From positions 325,011,829 through 325,075,828 of the forward strand of contig CM040125.1 in assembly GCA_022559845.1 (NCBI GenBank): a stretch of DNA of 64,000 bases, read 5' to 3'. The position numbers were made by a program, and so were the translations under genes. The notes below the pieces were generated by a model. It did no database searches, had not been told where the DNA came from, and was given only the letters and a program-made list of their open reading frames with translations. This stretch comes from Amorphophallus konjac. Its lineage: Eukaryota; Streptophyta; Magnoliopsida; Alismatales; Araceae. Positions 20,601-32,146 of the stretch are shown in pieces; position 1 is the stretch's first letter, and every line of letters starts with the position of its first letter.

Positions 20601-23085
20601 CTGTCTCTTGTCCCTTGGTGACCTGCGCCTTGATGACCGCCTGTTTCTCGGGCGCATGCTTCCTTCTCCGTTGCTGTACGGGCCTGACGGTGGGGTCAAG
20701 GCTGAGCTTGTGCATCACGGTCTCCCCTGGTATGCCAGGGAGTTGATCATCGGCCCAAGCGAAGACCTGAGCGTACTCAGAAAGAAATTTCTTATATTGT
20801 TGTTGTTCCTTAGGTGGTAGGTCGGCTCCGATCTTTACTTAGAGGGCCGGGTCATCGTTCAGGAACACCGTTAGCAACTCGCCACCGGGCTCGGTGGTTA
20901 CGGTCTTCCCTTTGATTCCCTTGGGGCCCTTATCCCCTCCGTCCGGCCTTGAGGCTTCCACCGAGATGTTGTAGCACCTTCTAGCCGTGGCCTGGTTACC
21001 TCGGACTTCCCCCAACCCATTTTTGGTGGGAAACTTCATTTTTTGGTGATAGGTAGATGGTACGGCCTTCATTCGGCTGAGAATTTTCCGGCCAAAAATG
21101 GCGTTGTACGCTATCATACCCTTGATCACTATGAAGTCCACCATGACCGTAACGGTTTTAGGTGGGGTGCCGATGGTGACCGGCAGGCTTAGGGCTCCCT
21201 CGGGGTAGGTGGCCAGGCCGTTAAACCCGCAAAGGGGGGTTCAGATCGGGCGGAGCTTGGATGGGTCTTCCCCCATCTTGAGGAAACAGTCATAAGATAA
21301 TACATCAGGGGCGCTTCCATTATCAACCAGAATTCTATCTACGTTACAATGGTTTATTGTGGCCGAGATGACGAGGGCATCATCATGCGGGTTGCTTAGC
21401 CCTTCCAGGTCTTGGTCGGAGAAGACTATGACCTGGGGCTCCCTCGGCGGGCCCCCTGAGGGCTCTGAGACCCGGCTGGCCCGCTCGGCATGGCGCTTCC
21501 TTCCTCAGCTAGTGTCGCCGCCCGATGCCATTCCTCCGGAGATGACGTTGATGTAGACCCCTCGGGGGGCGTTGTCAATCTCCTCCGCGGCGTCTTTGTC
21601 TTCTTTGTGCCCAGCTGCGAACCGGGCTAGGTGCCCCTGACGGATGAGGCGTTCGATCTCGTCCTGGAGCTGGTGACAGTCACTGGTGTGGTGCCTGTGG
21701 TCGCCGTGGAACGAGCAATGTCTGTCACGCTTGCGGTTCTTCGATCTCATCGGTTCGGGCCGGCGGAGGAGTCCCGAGTCTTTGATGTCTTCATAGATCT
21801 CGTAGACTGGCCTGGTCAACGGGGTGTACCGCTCGTACCTCTGTTTGCGCTCTCCTTCCCGATCACGCTTCTTGCCCGAGCCAGGGTTTGACTCGGGGGC
21901 CCGCTTCTTGTCCCCCTCCTGACCCGAGCCGGTTGTGTCTCGACAGGCGCTGAGCACCTCTTCGCACTCGGCGTGGCGCAGATCCAGAGTCACTAGCTCG
22001 GCAAGGGTCGAGGGAGGGTGGAGGACAAGTTCGCGGCGGAGATTTTCATCCCGGGTGCCCCTGGTCAGAGCGGTTGTGGCTGAGGCCACATCCAGGCGGG
22101 GAATTCTGAGGGCTTCCGATTTAAATCGGTGGACATAAGCCCGGAGCCTTTCCCCTTGTGCCTGTTTGAGGGCCAGGAGCCCCGCTACTGACCTCGGGGG
22201 GGCGCTTCCGGCGAAGCTCTCCTTGAAGACTCGCCCGAATTACCTGAAGTCTTGGATGGACCCGGGGGCGAGGGCCCGGAACCACGCCTGAGCGCCTTGG
22301 ACCAGGGTGGCCGCAAAGGCTCGGCATTTAATGGGATCCGGTGTCCCATGTAGAGTCACCAGGGCGTCGAAGCTGTCGTAGTGGTCGGCTGGGTCGCCCT
22401 GTCCATCATAGAGTTTGAAGGTAGGAATGGAGGTCCTAGGAGATACCTCTGCCTTCAAGATGTGCTCGGAGAAAGGGGATTTCTCCTCCTCCTCCGGGAG
22501 GGAGGCCTTCTGCAGGGCGCGGAGGGCGCGCTCTTGCTCTGCGAAGCGTCTTTCGAAATCCCTCAGCCGAAGGGATAGTTCCGGCTGCGGTCACGCCGTG
22601 GGGCTGGGGGGAGCGTCGTGGCGATCCTCAGGACCGCCGGCGCTCGGGCGTGGAGGCCTCGCACCCTGTTTCCCTCTCCTGGGCGTGGAGGAAGCCTCTT
22701 GCTCCGGGGGTGGAGCTTGCGAGGGTCCTCCCGCGTGGTTGTGGATGAGCTGCTGGCCGCGGAGGGTGAAGCGGCCTCCAGCGGTGTGCTGGGACGCACT
22801 TCGACGGGGGGGGCTCCCGGACGGGGCGCGAGACCTGGCCTCCCTCGCCGCCTGGGTCCTCATGAGCTCTACGAGAACGTTGAGCTTCTTACTGAGGGCC
22901 TGGAAGATCTCGACGCCGCCGTTGGGGGCTACCCCCGTTGCCGTCGGAGGGGGCGACGGCCCGTTGGTGGGGACGCTGGTGTTGGAGGGAGGGCTGTGTG
23001 AGGCCCTAGAAGGGGCTTCTCCCGCCGTCACCACGGCCTTACCCTTCTCGACGGCGGATCTCCTCCCTGAGCTTCTTCTCACCAT
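17662..23085 (-). pseudogene. gag-pol of element D (1,808 codons, seven nonsense codons, no frameshift)
   Basis: One frame runs from the ATG at 23085, 18 bases past the PBS, to the stop at 17662. Gag occupies residues 1 to about 530, with a zinc-knuckle-like CSFHGDHRHHTSDC. The protease has VDNGSAPDVL near 588. The reverse transcriptase has YIDD near 955. The RNase H is followed by an archaeal-type RNase H with FVDGSS, YEAL, HTDSQL and RADALS (from about 1245). The integrase has CDRC, then D (GIDILGPF), D (VSDNGRQF) and E (GLVENANKT) in D-35-E spacing. Internal stops are at plus coordinates 22591-22593, 22240-22242, 21505-21507, 21241-21243, 20839-20841, 20386-20388 and 18649-18651. All could come from single C-to-T or G-to-A changes. 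Lineage: Tat. Confidence 0.93.
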
Positions 23086-23102
23086 CTCGGCTCTTCGTGC
23101 GT

Positions 23103-23120
23103 TTCCCACAGACGGCGCCA
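23103..23120 (-). other. Primer binding site of element D
   Basis: The minus strand reads TGGCGCCGTCTGTGGGAA two bases after the 5' LTR end. The TGGCGCC start is common in plant Ty3/gypsy elements. Which tRNA fits best was not checked. Confidence 0.8.
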
Positions 23121-23122
23121 GA

Positions 23123-23892
23123 TGAAGAGGCGAGATCTCGCGCTGCGTCCTGAGCGGGCCGGGGATCACCAGAAGATGAACTGTAAGACATGGAAACGCG
23201 TCAGAGGGCCCAGGGGATTTCCCTGGGGCGAAACCCTCCGATGGCTAAGTCAGTAGAGCTCTGGTGGAAGCTATGAAGGGAGGAAGAAAGCTGGTGCGCG
23301 AGACTCCTCTCCACCAAAGGGGGGTGAAGCGGATTGCTCAGGAGTTTTACCTTCCTTTTTTCTCTTACCTTCCACCGGAGGGTATCCCTGGTTTAAATAG
23401 TGTGCCACCTTCAGGAGTCCTGTCAGCTGGGGGGTCTCCGGCGGGAGTTGCGTCCTCAACGTGGGCTTTCATGGCCTTTATCGTGGGGGCGTTATCGCCT
23501 TAAAACCCGGTGGCTGGTTGATTCCCCTGTCCGTTGGGGACTCTTAAAGGCAGCGCGAACGGCTAGCGTCTAGTCCGAGCTCCTGAAACGCCAGCCCTGT
23601 CCGGGCGAGGAGGATAGCTCGGTCGAAGGAGGGGTCGGATAGGTCGGCTGGCACCTGTCTCTCCTGAGCGAAAAAGCGGCCTGGGCCGGACCTTCCTTGT
23701 GACCTGACCATCACTCGGGCCCTCCGAGCCTAGGGGCCGCCGAGGAGGGTTGGTTCCTCGAGTGCCTGTTTATTGGGCTTTTCCTCCCTGAGTGCGCCCC
23801 GTGGGCTATCACTCGGGTGAGCTTGCCTCGTTGGACCCTGTTGATTCTTGTTGGGCTGCTCTTTGGGTGGGCTACAGAAATCCCCCTCTCCA
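23123..23892 (-). repeat. 5' LTR of element D
   Basis: It is 770 bp with intact TG...CA ends (TGAAGAGG to CTCTCCA). The PBS adjoins its inner end and the TSD ATTAC follows its outer end. Confidence 0.95.
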
Positions 23893-23897
23893 ATTAC
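23893..23897. repeat. Target-site duplication of element D, right copy (ATTAC)
   Basis: It matches 12856-12860 exactly. The LTR sequence of element A resumes immediately after it. Confidence 0.95.
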
Positions 23898-25735
23898 ATT
23901 CACTACTCCCCACGCAGGGGGGTTGGACTAGGGAAAGGGAAATTTCAGTTACAAACAAACACTACCTCCGCACAGGGAGGGGCGTTAAGCCGGCCAGGCG
24001 GGGTGGGGTGGTGAACTAGCTAGTGCCGGTCGGTCTGCCCAGTCCTGAAATGATCGGGTAGGGCGCTGATGTAGACGCTGCCACACCTTCCTCTGAACTC
24101 AGAATCCAACGAAACTGGTGCCAAAACGTCGCTGACAGACCCTGGCACGTCTGTAAATTTCTGTAGGTGGTTCTAACGTTGTCACCGGCTGGGGCGATCT
24201 CTGGAACAGGGTCCCTGCGCTCTGACTCAGTCTGATCCCAGGGTGTAGTAGCCCAAAGATTTGGGTGCCACGACCGCTCCCGGAGCCCGAACGTGGCGAG
24301 ACTAGGACGAGAACGTCCGCTGGCAAGTCTTGTTCGAGTAGCAACCAGGGGGGGCACCAGACGATATCGGGGCAGAGAGGGAGAGCCCGTTGAGTGAGGA
24401 GGGGTCTGGACAGATCCTGAGTAGCCTGTTCAGCGCACCTAGGGGAGAAAATTCGGAACGGGCAGCCCCGGACTCCAATCGAAGCTCTGCCTGTGGGGTT
24501 GTGTGGGGGACTGGTAGAACTTCGACCCGGTCAAGCGGCGCGCCTTGGAAGGGAAGGGTGAGACCGTGGCAGCTTCTGCACTGTAGCTCTACCTTCCAGC
24601 CAGGGCCACCTTGCGCCGTCGGGGGAGAACGGGTCCACCGGACAGCAGGGATGTCGGATGCCGGCGAGACCACCTCGGCTGCTAAGACGACCGGTAGAGC
24701 TTTCCGTCAATGTAGACCAAACCTTCAGGGGCTCCGAGATGTGGTCGAGGGCGGCACTGCAACAAGCTGTCGATCTGCAGGTCTTCAGCTGCACACAGAT
24801 TAGAAGATAGAATGGTTGAGGGGGTGGTTTCTTTGGTGGAGGGGAAGGGGATATAGATGTTTTGGTGGTGGGGAAGGGTTGGGAGGTGAGAAGGGAATGT
24901 GGGGGAGGGTGGCAGGGGCGGAGCTAGCAGGGGGAGAGGGGTGGGTGTGCAGGTGGCCTTGGAGGAGGTGGTGGGGAGATGGGGGCGCAAATGGCTTGGG
25001 GGAATGGGGAGGGCTTCTCTTTGATTTGAGTGGAGGGTTAATAGAAGGGTTAATGGTGGCCTAGGGAATGGGAAGGGTTGCCTTGGGGAGGGGAAGGGGT
25101 GCTTGGGAGAAGGGATTCCCCCTTGGGAAGGTGAAAGGTTGTATGGGGAAGGGGAAAGGTTGCTTGGGAAGTGGTGGGAGTAAAGGGGAGATAAGGGGTC
25201 TTGGGGAGATGAAAGGTTGGGGGGGGATGAGGTGGAAGATGAGGTGGCAAGGAGAGGAGAGAGAGGGGTTCGAAATTTGGAGAGAGAGAGGGGAAGAGAG
25301 AGAGGGGTTTGCCCCCTTTAGAGAGAGAGAGATAGGGAGAGAGAGAGAGCTAGAGAGCTAGAGAGAGAAGGAGGCACAACTCTTGTGGATAAATTCTTTT
25401 CTCAATAATTCATTAGCTCCAAATGGAGGGATTGGGGTCCTATTTATAGGAATCCCACAATTTAACATAAGACCCTGAGTTTTAGACTAATGACAATAAA
25501 CCAAGGGGGGAAGGGGGCGCCCATGGGCCTAGCCCACTTAATTGGGCCCAACTGACTCATTAACCACTCTAATGCCAATTAACCTAGGGACTTGACTCAA
25601 ATAAAAGGAAAATTACATAATAAGAAAATGAAAGATACATTATATGACTCAGAATAAAGTGGCGAACAAGATGTAGCACTGCTGGCGATCATCAGGAACC
25701 CCAAAAATGTGGAGTGGTCGGAGATGTCCCCATCA
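23898..25735 (-). repeat. Left (3') LTR of element A, second piece
   Basis: It is collinear with about 60833-62660. It contains a minus-strand TATA box CCTATAAATAGGA (25438-25450; partner near 62365) and a strongly G/A-rich stretch from about 24810 to 25375 ending in (GA)n. It ends GATGTCCCCATCA, the same 13 bases that end the LTR of element B. Confidence 0.9.
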
Positions 25736-26551
25736 TACCCCCGGGGTGCGGAAAACTCGACTCCGTCGAGTAAATGGTCCTCTAAAGTAGCTCGGGATGA
25801 ACCTCGACCTCCAAACTCAACCCTGCGTTCGTAACCAGGGGACGGTCCTTCATCCTCTCACGGTGGCTTGGGCACAGCCTCTTGCTGGTGATGGTATCCT
25901 GCTTGCCCAGTATTACCTCCATGTGCGCACGTCGGACTCTCAGGCTGATATGTGGAGGCTCTCCGAGGGTATCACTCACAAAGGTGGGGGTAGGCTCAAG
26001 GTGCTCACTGGGTTCCACCGCGGTGCCCATATAGGCTGCCAGATCCGCCGCGCCAAAAGTTCGGTGTATCCCAAAACCTATTAGCAAGTCCAACCCGTAA
26101 ACCGGGTTGCCAAACTCACTTGGAACTTGGCAAGGTCCAAGTCCTCGTGCCCTCAAGTTGGAGGTGACTCTAGGGTAGGGCCACTCCAATGCCACCATCG
26201 ATAGGGTTCCTACTTAGAATTCCAAGTGGCGCTCGCGAGCCTTTTCCCGCTCTTTGTGAACCTCACCGCTCGTTGTGATTTGCTTGCGTGTGTGCTCATG
26301 CCATGCATTATGATGCGGTGAGTGGTTGTGAAAGTGGGTAGTGTGAAAAGGTGGACCGGGGCAAGCATAAATTGACCTATCATGCTTAGATGTGATGAAG
26401 ACTTTCATGGACTCAGGGGGCCGGGGCAACCATAGGTGGATCTATCGTGCATGGTGGCGATAATTACCGGGGGACCCGGACATCCATGTATGTTCCATTC
26501 ATGCGTAAGAGCTATGACGAATGTGGGAGGGCCAACACATCCAAATGTGAG
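25736..26551 (-). other. 3' untranslated part of element A, with polypurine tract
   Basis: Bases 25736-25750 give a minus-strand G-rich PPT (CACCCCGGGGGTA) at the LTR. A 138-aa minus frame at 25782-26198 and a shorter one at 26214-26429 have no recognisable domain. They could be relics of a pol C-terminus or simply UTR. The coding-strand sequence ...CTCGACGGAGTCGAG before the PPT is echoed in element B. Confidence 0.45.
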
Positions 26552-27650
26552 CTAGTCCTGCATTGGGCCTAAAGTGTGTATGACATGTATGAGATGACTG
26601 GGCTTGTGACCCTTGACGAATGCTGTGATATGCCAAGATAGGTGCACTCTTATCCTAGAGGTGACGACCATGTGTGTGGGTATGGGGTGGTCCTTGAGCT
26701 CCCACTTATAAGGGTCGAAGCGGTCAAAGAAGGTATGTATCATGGAGTGGGGCACCTCATTGTTTCCTAGGTGTATTTCACCCATGGTCATGGTTCCCTT
26801 GGTGTGGACCGGGTTTTGGGAGAGGTGGGCTTGATCCAACATGGCTGGTTGGGGTAGGAAAAGGTTGGTGGTGAGTAAGGTGGGTGGGTATAGCAAGGGA
26901 TCGAAGGGGTCATGGTAAGGGTCACCTAGGGAGAGGAACTCTAGGTCCTCATGGTCCTCACATAGTGGTGAGTCATCCTCCTTTAATCGAAGAATTGGGC
27001 CGAAGTTATTGGTGGGATGGTCGGCCATGAATGGAGGGCTTGATGTTCTACCTGAGATAATCAACTCTAGTTTGTGGATAGCATCGAGCTCATCAGGTGT
27101 AGGGAGGAATAGAAGAAGGTCGCTAGTGTAGCAACCCACAGTGTAAATCGAGGAGATGGACCCGACACATAGGTGTAGGAGGTCAAGGCTTCTAGGTCGG
27201 TCGGCCACTGTGGTCAACCTGCCAGTTAACTCCATTTGCCAAAATAGACCCTTAAGGAGATCCCCTAATGTTTCCACTTGATAGGATGATTGGATTGTGG
27301 TGTGATAGGTGGATAAGGGTACTATGGGGAGGTGTTGTTCCACGGAAGGGTAGGCATGGGGCAGGATAGGGTGAGCCCGATTTTCCACTAGCCATCTAAC
27401 CAAGGGCCCACTTATTATAAGTTCACTACCAATTGGCGGGGGTGCCATGAAAGGTGAAATTTCTTCCTCATTTTGGGCATGACTTTCCTCCAAGGTGGGG
27501 AGTGGTTCTGGGGTGTTCCCTACTAGGGGGTCGGGTGTGGGGATCATGGTTTCCTCTACCAAGGAGGTGAGTAGGTCCTTTGTAGGTGGGGTGATGATGA
27601 CTGGCATATGGTGCTCTTGGGGTGGTGGGCAATGGGGGACTTGGGATAGG
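26552..27650 (-). CDS. Element A ORF, C-terminal piece (interrupted by element C)
   Basis: This is the last 366 codons of the 591-aa ORF of A. It is Pro-rich at first (SQVPHCPPPQEHH), then acidic and hydrophobic with no zinc knuckle or enzyme motif that I can recognise. The frame enters from 53100-53363 across the insertion of C. Removing C and one ATGGG copy keeps the frame exactly. Its position directly behind the leader of a small retroelement suggests a gag-like or accessory product, but I do not recognise the family. Confidence 0.6.
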
Positions 27651-27655
27651 ATGGG
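27651..27655. repeat. Target-site duplication of element C, left copy (ATGGG)
   Basis: It lies directly before the LTR start TGTGGAAGCC. The second copy is 53100-53104. Confidence 0.95.
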
Positions 27656-29401
27656 TGTGGAAGCCGAGGAATCCACTCAAGGAGAAGAAAACGAACTAAA
27701 CTACAGACTATCAAGCGACTAAAAATTAAGAAGGATTATGAAATGTGCCAATATGAGGAAAGAGCATACGTAGGATGCTAAAGAGATGTGATCGCCAGAG
27801 GGGTTACCTCAAAGAAACGAAATGATCACGTGTACCTTGTATTGAGCGCGGAGATTGTGAATCCTCGATAGCGGGAAATGGCAGGTTGCTTCTTCCTCCC
27901 CCTTCGGCCGGTCGATGGAGAGGGCTTTCCTCAGGTACCCTTGCAAAACAACAACAAACAAGTAACGAGTGGATCAGAAAGACGAAGGTGCAGTATTCAA
28001 ATTCTAATGACGCAAGTAACGAAATGATGGCAAGACACACACCTGGTTGGTGTTGTCTTTTAAACCCCTCTCGGACACGAGTAGGAGGAAAATGCGTATG
28101 ATGAATGCGATTATTCCGACGTAGAAACGGGAAGAGACTCCCTCATAAAAAGGGGGGGGTAGAAGATATGATATGATGAATGCAAGATAACTAGGAAAGA
28201 AGAGGAGAGAATGGCTTATTGGATGGTCGATGGCGAGATCCGGCGGAGCTTCGGCAGCGTAGGGACGACGAGGTAGCGCGGCGGGCGGAGGCGGCCTCTC
28301 TCCTGCGAGCACGGGCACCTGAAGATCCGACAGGACCTCCCCTACAAAACACCCACGGGTTAGGAATAGAATCCGATAGCCTCTCGGCGCTCTTTTTTTC
28401 GACTCTGAACTGAGGGGGGGTAGGCCTCTATTTATAGAGGTCGGGAGGATGGGGGCGTCCAGAGGCCTGGACGCCTCCATAACTTGGATATTCTTCAAAT
28501 GACAGACTGAGCGACGGTCAGTCGATGGCCGGGGGTCGCCCGTGAGCTGGTTGATGGAGGCATCCAGTGGCCTGGACGCCTCCATAACTTGGATTTTCTT
28601 CAAACGACAGACTGAGCAATGGTCAGTCGATGGCCGGGGGTCGCCCGTGAGCTGGTTGATGGAGGCGTCCAGGGGACTGGACGCCTCCATAACTTGGATT
28701 TTCTTCAACCGACATGCTGAGCAACGGTCAGTCGATGGCTGGGGGTCGCCCGTGAGCTGGTTGATGGAGGCGTCCATGGGCCTGGACGCTTCCATAACTT
28801 GGATTTTATTCAACTGACAGGCTGAGCAACGGTCAGTCGATGGCCGGGGGTCGCCCGTGAGCTGGTTGATGGAGGCGTCCATGGGCCTGGACGCTTCCAT
28901 AACTTGGATTTTCTTCAAACGATAGACTGACCAACGGTCAGTCGATGGCCGGGGGTCGCCCGTGAGCTGTTGATGGAGGCGTCCATGGGCCTGGACGCTT
29001 TCATAACTTGGATTTTCTTAAACGACAGACTGAGCAACGGTCAGTCAATGGCCGGGGGTCGCCCGTGAGCTGGTTGATGGAGGCATCCAGGGGCCTGGAC
29101 GCCTCCATGATGACCCCCGGATTCCCCCGAAAAGGGCGTCGACAGTCGTCCGTTAGGCATTTTCCTGGTCCCGGCAACTTCTGATGCATCCGATTGATGT
29201 TGATGTCGTTCGAATGCCGCATGATTTCCACGACGAGGCGGTTTCCGAATGCCGAAGGAGCGTTACGCTACTCGCCCAGAAGACGAGAGAAGACTCAAAG
29301 ATAGGAAACACTCAAGTGATTCAAAAATGCGAAAGCCGCTGCGGGGCGTCGCGTGGTAATATGAGATTTTCTCAGGGGACGTCAGGAATAGCGTGTCTAC
29401 A
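27656..29401 (-). repeat. 3' LTR of element C
   Basis: It is 1,746 bp with TG...CA ends (TGTGGAAG to GTGTCTACA). It contains a minus-strand TATA box (CCTCTATAAATAGAGG, about 28427-28442) and six and a half copies of a 105-bp tandem repeat. It matches 51357-53099. Confidence 0.95.
28448..29115. repeat. 105-bp tandem repeat in the left LTR of C (about 6.5 copies), each with a palindrome
   Basis: Units are spaced 104-105 bp. Each starts with a palindrome of the type GGCGTCCAGGGGCCTGGACGC and continues CATAACTTGGATTTTCTTC. Because 105 is a multiple of 3, long minus-strand frames with a 35-residue repeat appear; I do not regard these as proteins. The other LTR has the same copy number (52148-52810). 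Confidence 0.9.
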
Positions 29402-29416
29402 TCTGCCCCGCCTTGG
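29402..29416 (-). other. Polypurine tract of element C
   Basis: The minus strand reads AAGGCGGGGCAGA directly before the LTR start TGTAGACACGC. It is the same tract as in element E. Confidence 0.7.
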
Positions 29417-30573
29417 CATCTGCTTTGCAAGGGAGTGACACGTAATGGAATCGAAGTGGAATGAAATGGAGCAGGAATGGACTGATAAGTTGATGCCAAG
29501 GTGTGATGAGACACGCTTTTGACATGACTGTTTGGAATCTTTACTGTAGTTTCAATGAGGCGACCTTGAAGAACGTCTTTCAAATTTGACGATTGTTTGG
29601 ACGGAAATCAAATGAGGGTGAGATGTGCGCTCAGGCACGAAAATAAAGGAGACTAACTTCTCGGTGTGGAAGTACCTGGGTCATAAACCTGCAGGTTTCA
29701 CCTTTGGGGAGCGGTTACCAGCCAATGTGGAAGTGCTGCGGCCAAGGTGGGTCAAACAAGGTAAAAAGTAAATGAATATCTGAGGGTCTGTCTAAACAAG
29801 GGTCTCGTTTAGAAGAACAGCGTAGGGCCGTTTCAAGGAAACTCAGTATTTCTTTCGGAATGGAATATCTCATATTTGTAAGAATTGAAGCACAACGGCT
29901 TTCGCAATCGAATCACTTGAATGATCTTCCGCAATAGACTCAAAGTCCTATATGAATGCATGCTGGGTTTAAAGAAAAATTTAAAACAAACTAGAATAGA
30001 AAATAGCCAAGGATAATATTGTCAACTCATTAAGAATGGGTCAGGATACCGATCCAGTGAGCTGATACTGAGCTGGGACCCGTTTATCCACGCACCGACT
30101 CACTGAATGGAACCGTCGTTCCCACGCTATCACCAGTTAACGGCCTATCCGTACAACCCAAATTCTTCTGGAATCATCACTATTTTTGTTGAAGGGGAAC
30201 TCAAATCCCAGATTCGTTCGGGTCGCAAGGTCCTTGACGTGTTCTAATAGCGTAAATATCATATAGTATGATGCATGACACGGGGGACCAAACACTGAAG
30301 GATGGTATACAAGATAGGGCGAAAAACGTCCGTTGGTAAAACCTGCACAGACCATCATAGATTAAATATATCAGAAAGCAGCAGAAATATAGCAGAATCG
30401 TGCCACAGTACAAGGATAAAACACTGACGACTTGACCACTCATGTGACACGTCTCGTCCCGTAGCACCTCTCCTTTCCTATAAGTACCTCCCTTAGGCTA
30501 GTTTATTCAAATGCACCAAGGGGAGTTTTGAAGGTTCAGGAGGAGGAGAAGAGGAGGGTCTAGGGATTTCAGG
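29417..30573. other. Non-coding region between the 3' LTR of C and the first antisense gene
   Basis: No gene is seen. The first 800 bp or so is homologous to 5340-6139 of element E. Its last part contains the antisense TATA box CCTATAAGTACC at 30477-30488, 86 bp before the ATG at 30574. Confidence 0.6.
30477..30488 (+). promoter_or_regulatory. TATA box of the DUF7745-like antisense gene
   Basis: CCTATAAGTACC lies 86 bp upstream of the ATG at 30574, with a pyrimidine-rich context as at the related PMD gene promoters. Confidence 0.55.
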
Positions 30574-31975
30574 ATGGAAGGAGAGTCTTCCCGCATTATG
30601 AAGAGGGGCAGGCCTAGCAGTGAGATCATGCGACTTTCCGACCTCGAGGGTCATCTGAGTGGGACGATCCAGTCGCATATGGTAAGTTGATTCATTTCAA
30701 ATTTACTGCATGAACTCTCTTCTCACTTTCCTTCCTTTCTCTTTTTCATTCCAGCCGTATCCACTCTTTCCGGGCCCGAGGAAGTTTTCCAAACTGCCAT
30801 GGCTTTCAGAGCTAACTTCCATCTCCATTGGCATGAGGGCTATACTCTCGAAGTGGCATCTTCAGGGGCTCCTTATTCACGCCAAACACTACGAGAGAAT
30901 CCGCATGGACTGGGCGGCTATGGGCGCATTAGTGGAGATCTGGCATCCCCAGACCCACACTTTCATCTTCCCGACGTTCGAGGCGACCATTCTCCTCGAG
31001 GAGGTGGAACTTCTGCTCGGATTGAAGAAATTCAAGAGTGACGGGAAGGTGAAGGCTATGCGGATGCTGACCCGGGGGACTTCCGAGAGCGTCCTTGGAA
31101 GCTTCATGCCACCCGACGCAGCCAGAAAGGTCCGTACTCAAAAGGGAATTGATTTGCAAAGGCTCGCGGAGTGGGTTATGGATGCCCTGAGAGGGTCACC
31201 AGACGATGACTATTTGGAAGGAATCATGAAAGGGTTCACCATTTGTCTGGCGGGCGCTCTCTTGTTCCCTCATACCGACAACATAGTGGAAGAAACCCAA
31301 CTGAGTGCTATCTGCGGGATCTGGAGTGGAAAGAGGGTGGGACCCGCCGTCCTTGTCTACCTTTACAGTGGTCTTACCGCCTCGAGCATGGGTAGGCCTC
31401 CTTTTGGTTGGGCACTTGTTCTGAGTTGCTGGGTCGATTTGCACTTCAAATTCGACCACCGTGAGGGGATGCCGACTGCTTCAAAGCTTTTCCAACAAAG
31501 CCCCCTTTATCACATAGCCGATGTGTTAGGCTTCGGTGGCACTGTGGCGAACCGTGTTCCGTGGCTGAAGAAACGGGAAGACTGGCGGTCTCACATTCGA
31601 ACCATGACACAAAGCTTCTTCACTTGCGCACCGGCATGTCTACTCTCACTCGGACTCCTCATGAGGTCTTCTCCCGAAGTTGAACTCCAACTGATCAGCA
31701 CGACTGAGTTTTTCCTTTACAACGCGCATCAGTGCTGCCTCTAGATCGGCATTCCACGCCACTCGTTTCCACCACTGACTGGCATCGTCCCTTTAAAGAA
31801 GAGGGAGTTGGGTATGGAAGCGGATGCGAAGGTAGCGAAGGCCGTTAAAGCACCCTGGAAGACAAGTGTTGCGAGAAAGGCCTTAGCACACGTGGGGGAA
31901 GAATGTGAGCTGTGGAGAGCTTATGTAACAGAACTGGGGAAGTTAAGACCTAAGGCGCCTAAGCCCCTGATGTAG
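30574..31975 (+). pseudogene. DUF7745-like antisense gene of element C (one in-frame TAG)
   Basis: Exon 1 (30574-30681, 36 codons, MEGESSR...LSDLEGHLS) closely resembles exon 1 of the PMD genes at 37936 and in element E. A 73-bp GT-AG phase-0 intron leads to exon 2 (30755-31975). Exon 2 resembles plant DUF7745 proteins: KLPWLSEL, FIFPTFEATILLEEVELLLG, a hydrophobic helix near LAGALLFPHTDN, and WVDLHFKFDHREG. A TAG at 31742-31744 interrupts the frame, which stays open for 76 more Lys-rich codons to 31975. AATAAA follows at 31996-32001. DUF7745 and PMD domains are both found in plant transposon-associated proteins. Family assignment is from motif recall only, so moderate. Confidence 0.6.
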
Positions 31976-32146
31976 CCTGCTCTGCTTTCTGATGGAATAA
32001 AATCTGGCATTTGGTATTTTGGACCATTGTTCCCTTAATTATTATTTTTTATGATTTTTATTTTTTTCTTTTTATTTTGTGTTTTCTCTCTCCCCCTTTT
32101 TGTGTTCTCGTTTATATATATATACATATACACTTTTTATTATAAT
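31976..32146. other. 3' flank of the DUF7745-like gene, T-rich
   Basis: It contains the poly(A) signal at 31996-32001 and then a T-rich, TATATA-containing stretch leading into the palindrome array. Confidence 0.5.

Larger units (their letters stand above)
12861..23892 (-). mobile_element. Element D: Tat-lineage Ty3/gypsy retrotransposon with antisense genes (11.0 kb)
   Basis: It is a complete element with two 770-bp LTRs, a TSD (ATTAC), a PBS, gag-pol on the minus strand and a polypurine tract. Protease-RT-RNase H-archaeal RNase H-integrase in this order is the Tat hallmark. Between integrase and the 3' LTR it carries plus-strand genes, starting at 13929 and 16900. About 15 differences between the LTRs (about 2%, by eye) indicate a fairly recent insertion. 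The gag-pol has seven nonsense codons, so this copy is not autonomous now. It sits inside the left LTR of A. Confidence 0.95.

Noticed and set aside
24682..25250. Pro/Ser-rich minus ORFs in the LTRs of A (also 61462-62304)
   Set aside because: They are caused by the G/A-rich strand bias of the LTR and are present in both LTR copies.
28004..28918. 304-codon minus ORF (and a 211-codon copy at 51894-52529) with a 35-residue repeat
   Set aside because: It is produced by the 105-bp tandem repeat in the LTR, whose period is a multiple of three; there is no start context or domain.
28448..29115. CRISPR-like spacing of short palindromic repeats
   Set aside because: This is a plant nuclear sequence, the 'spacers' are themselves repeats of one another, and no cas genes exist; it is a tandem LTR repeat.
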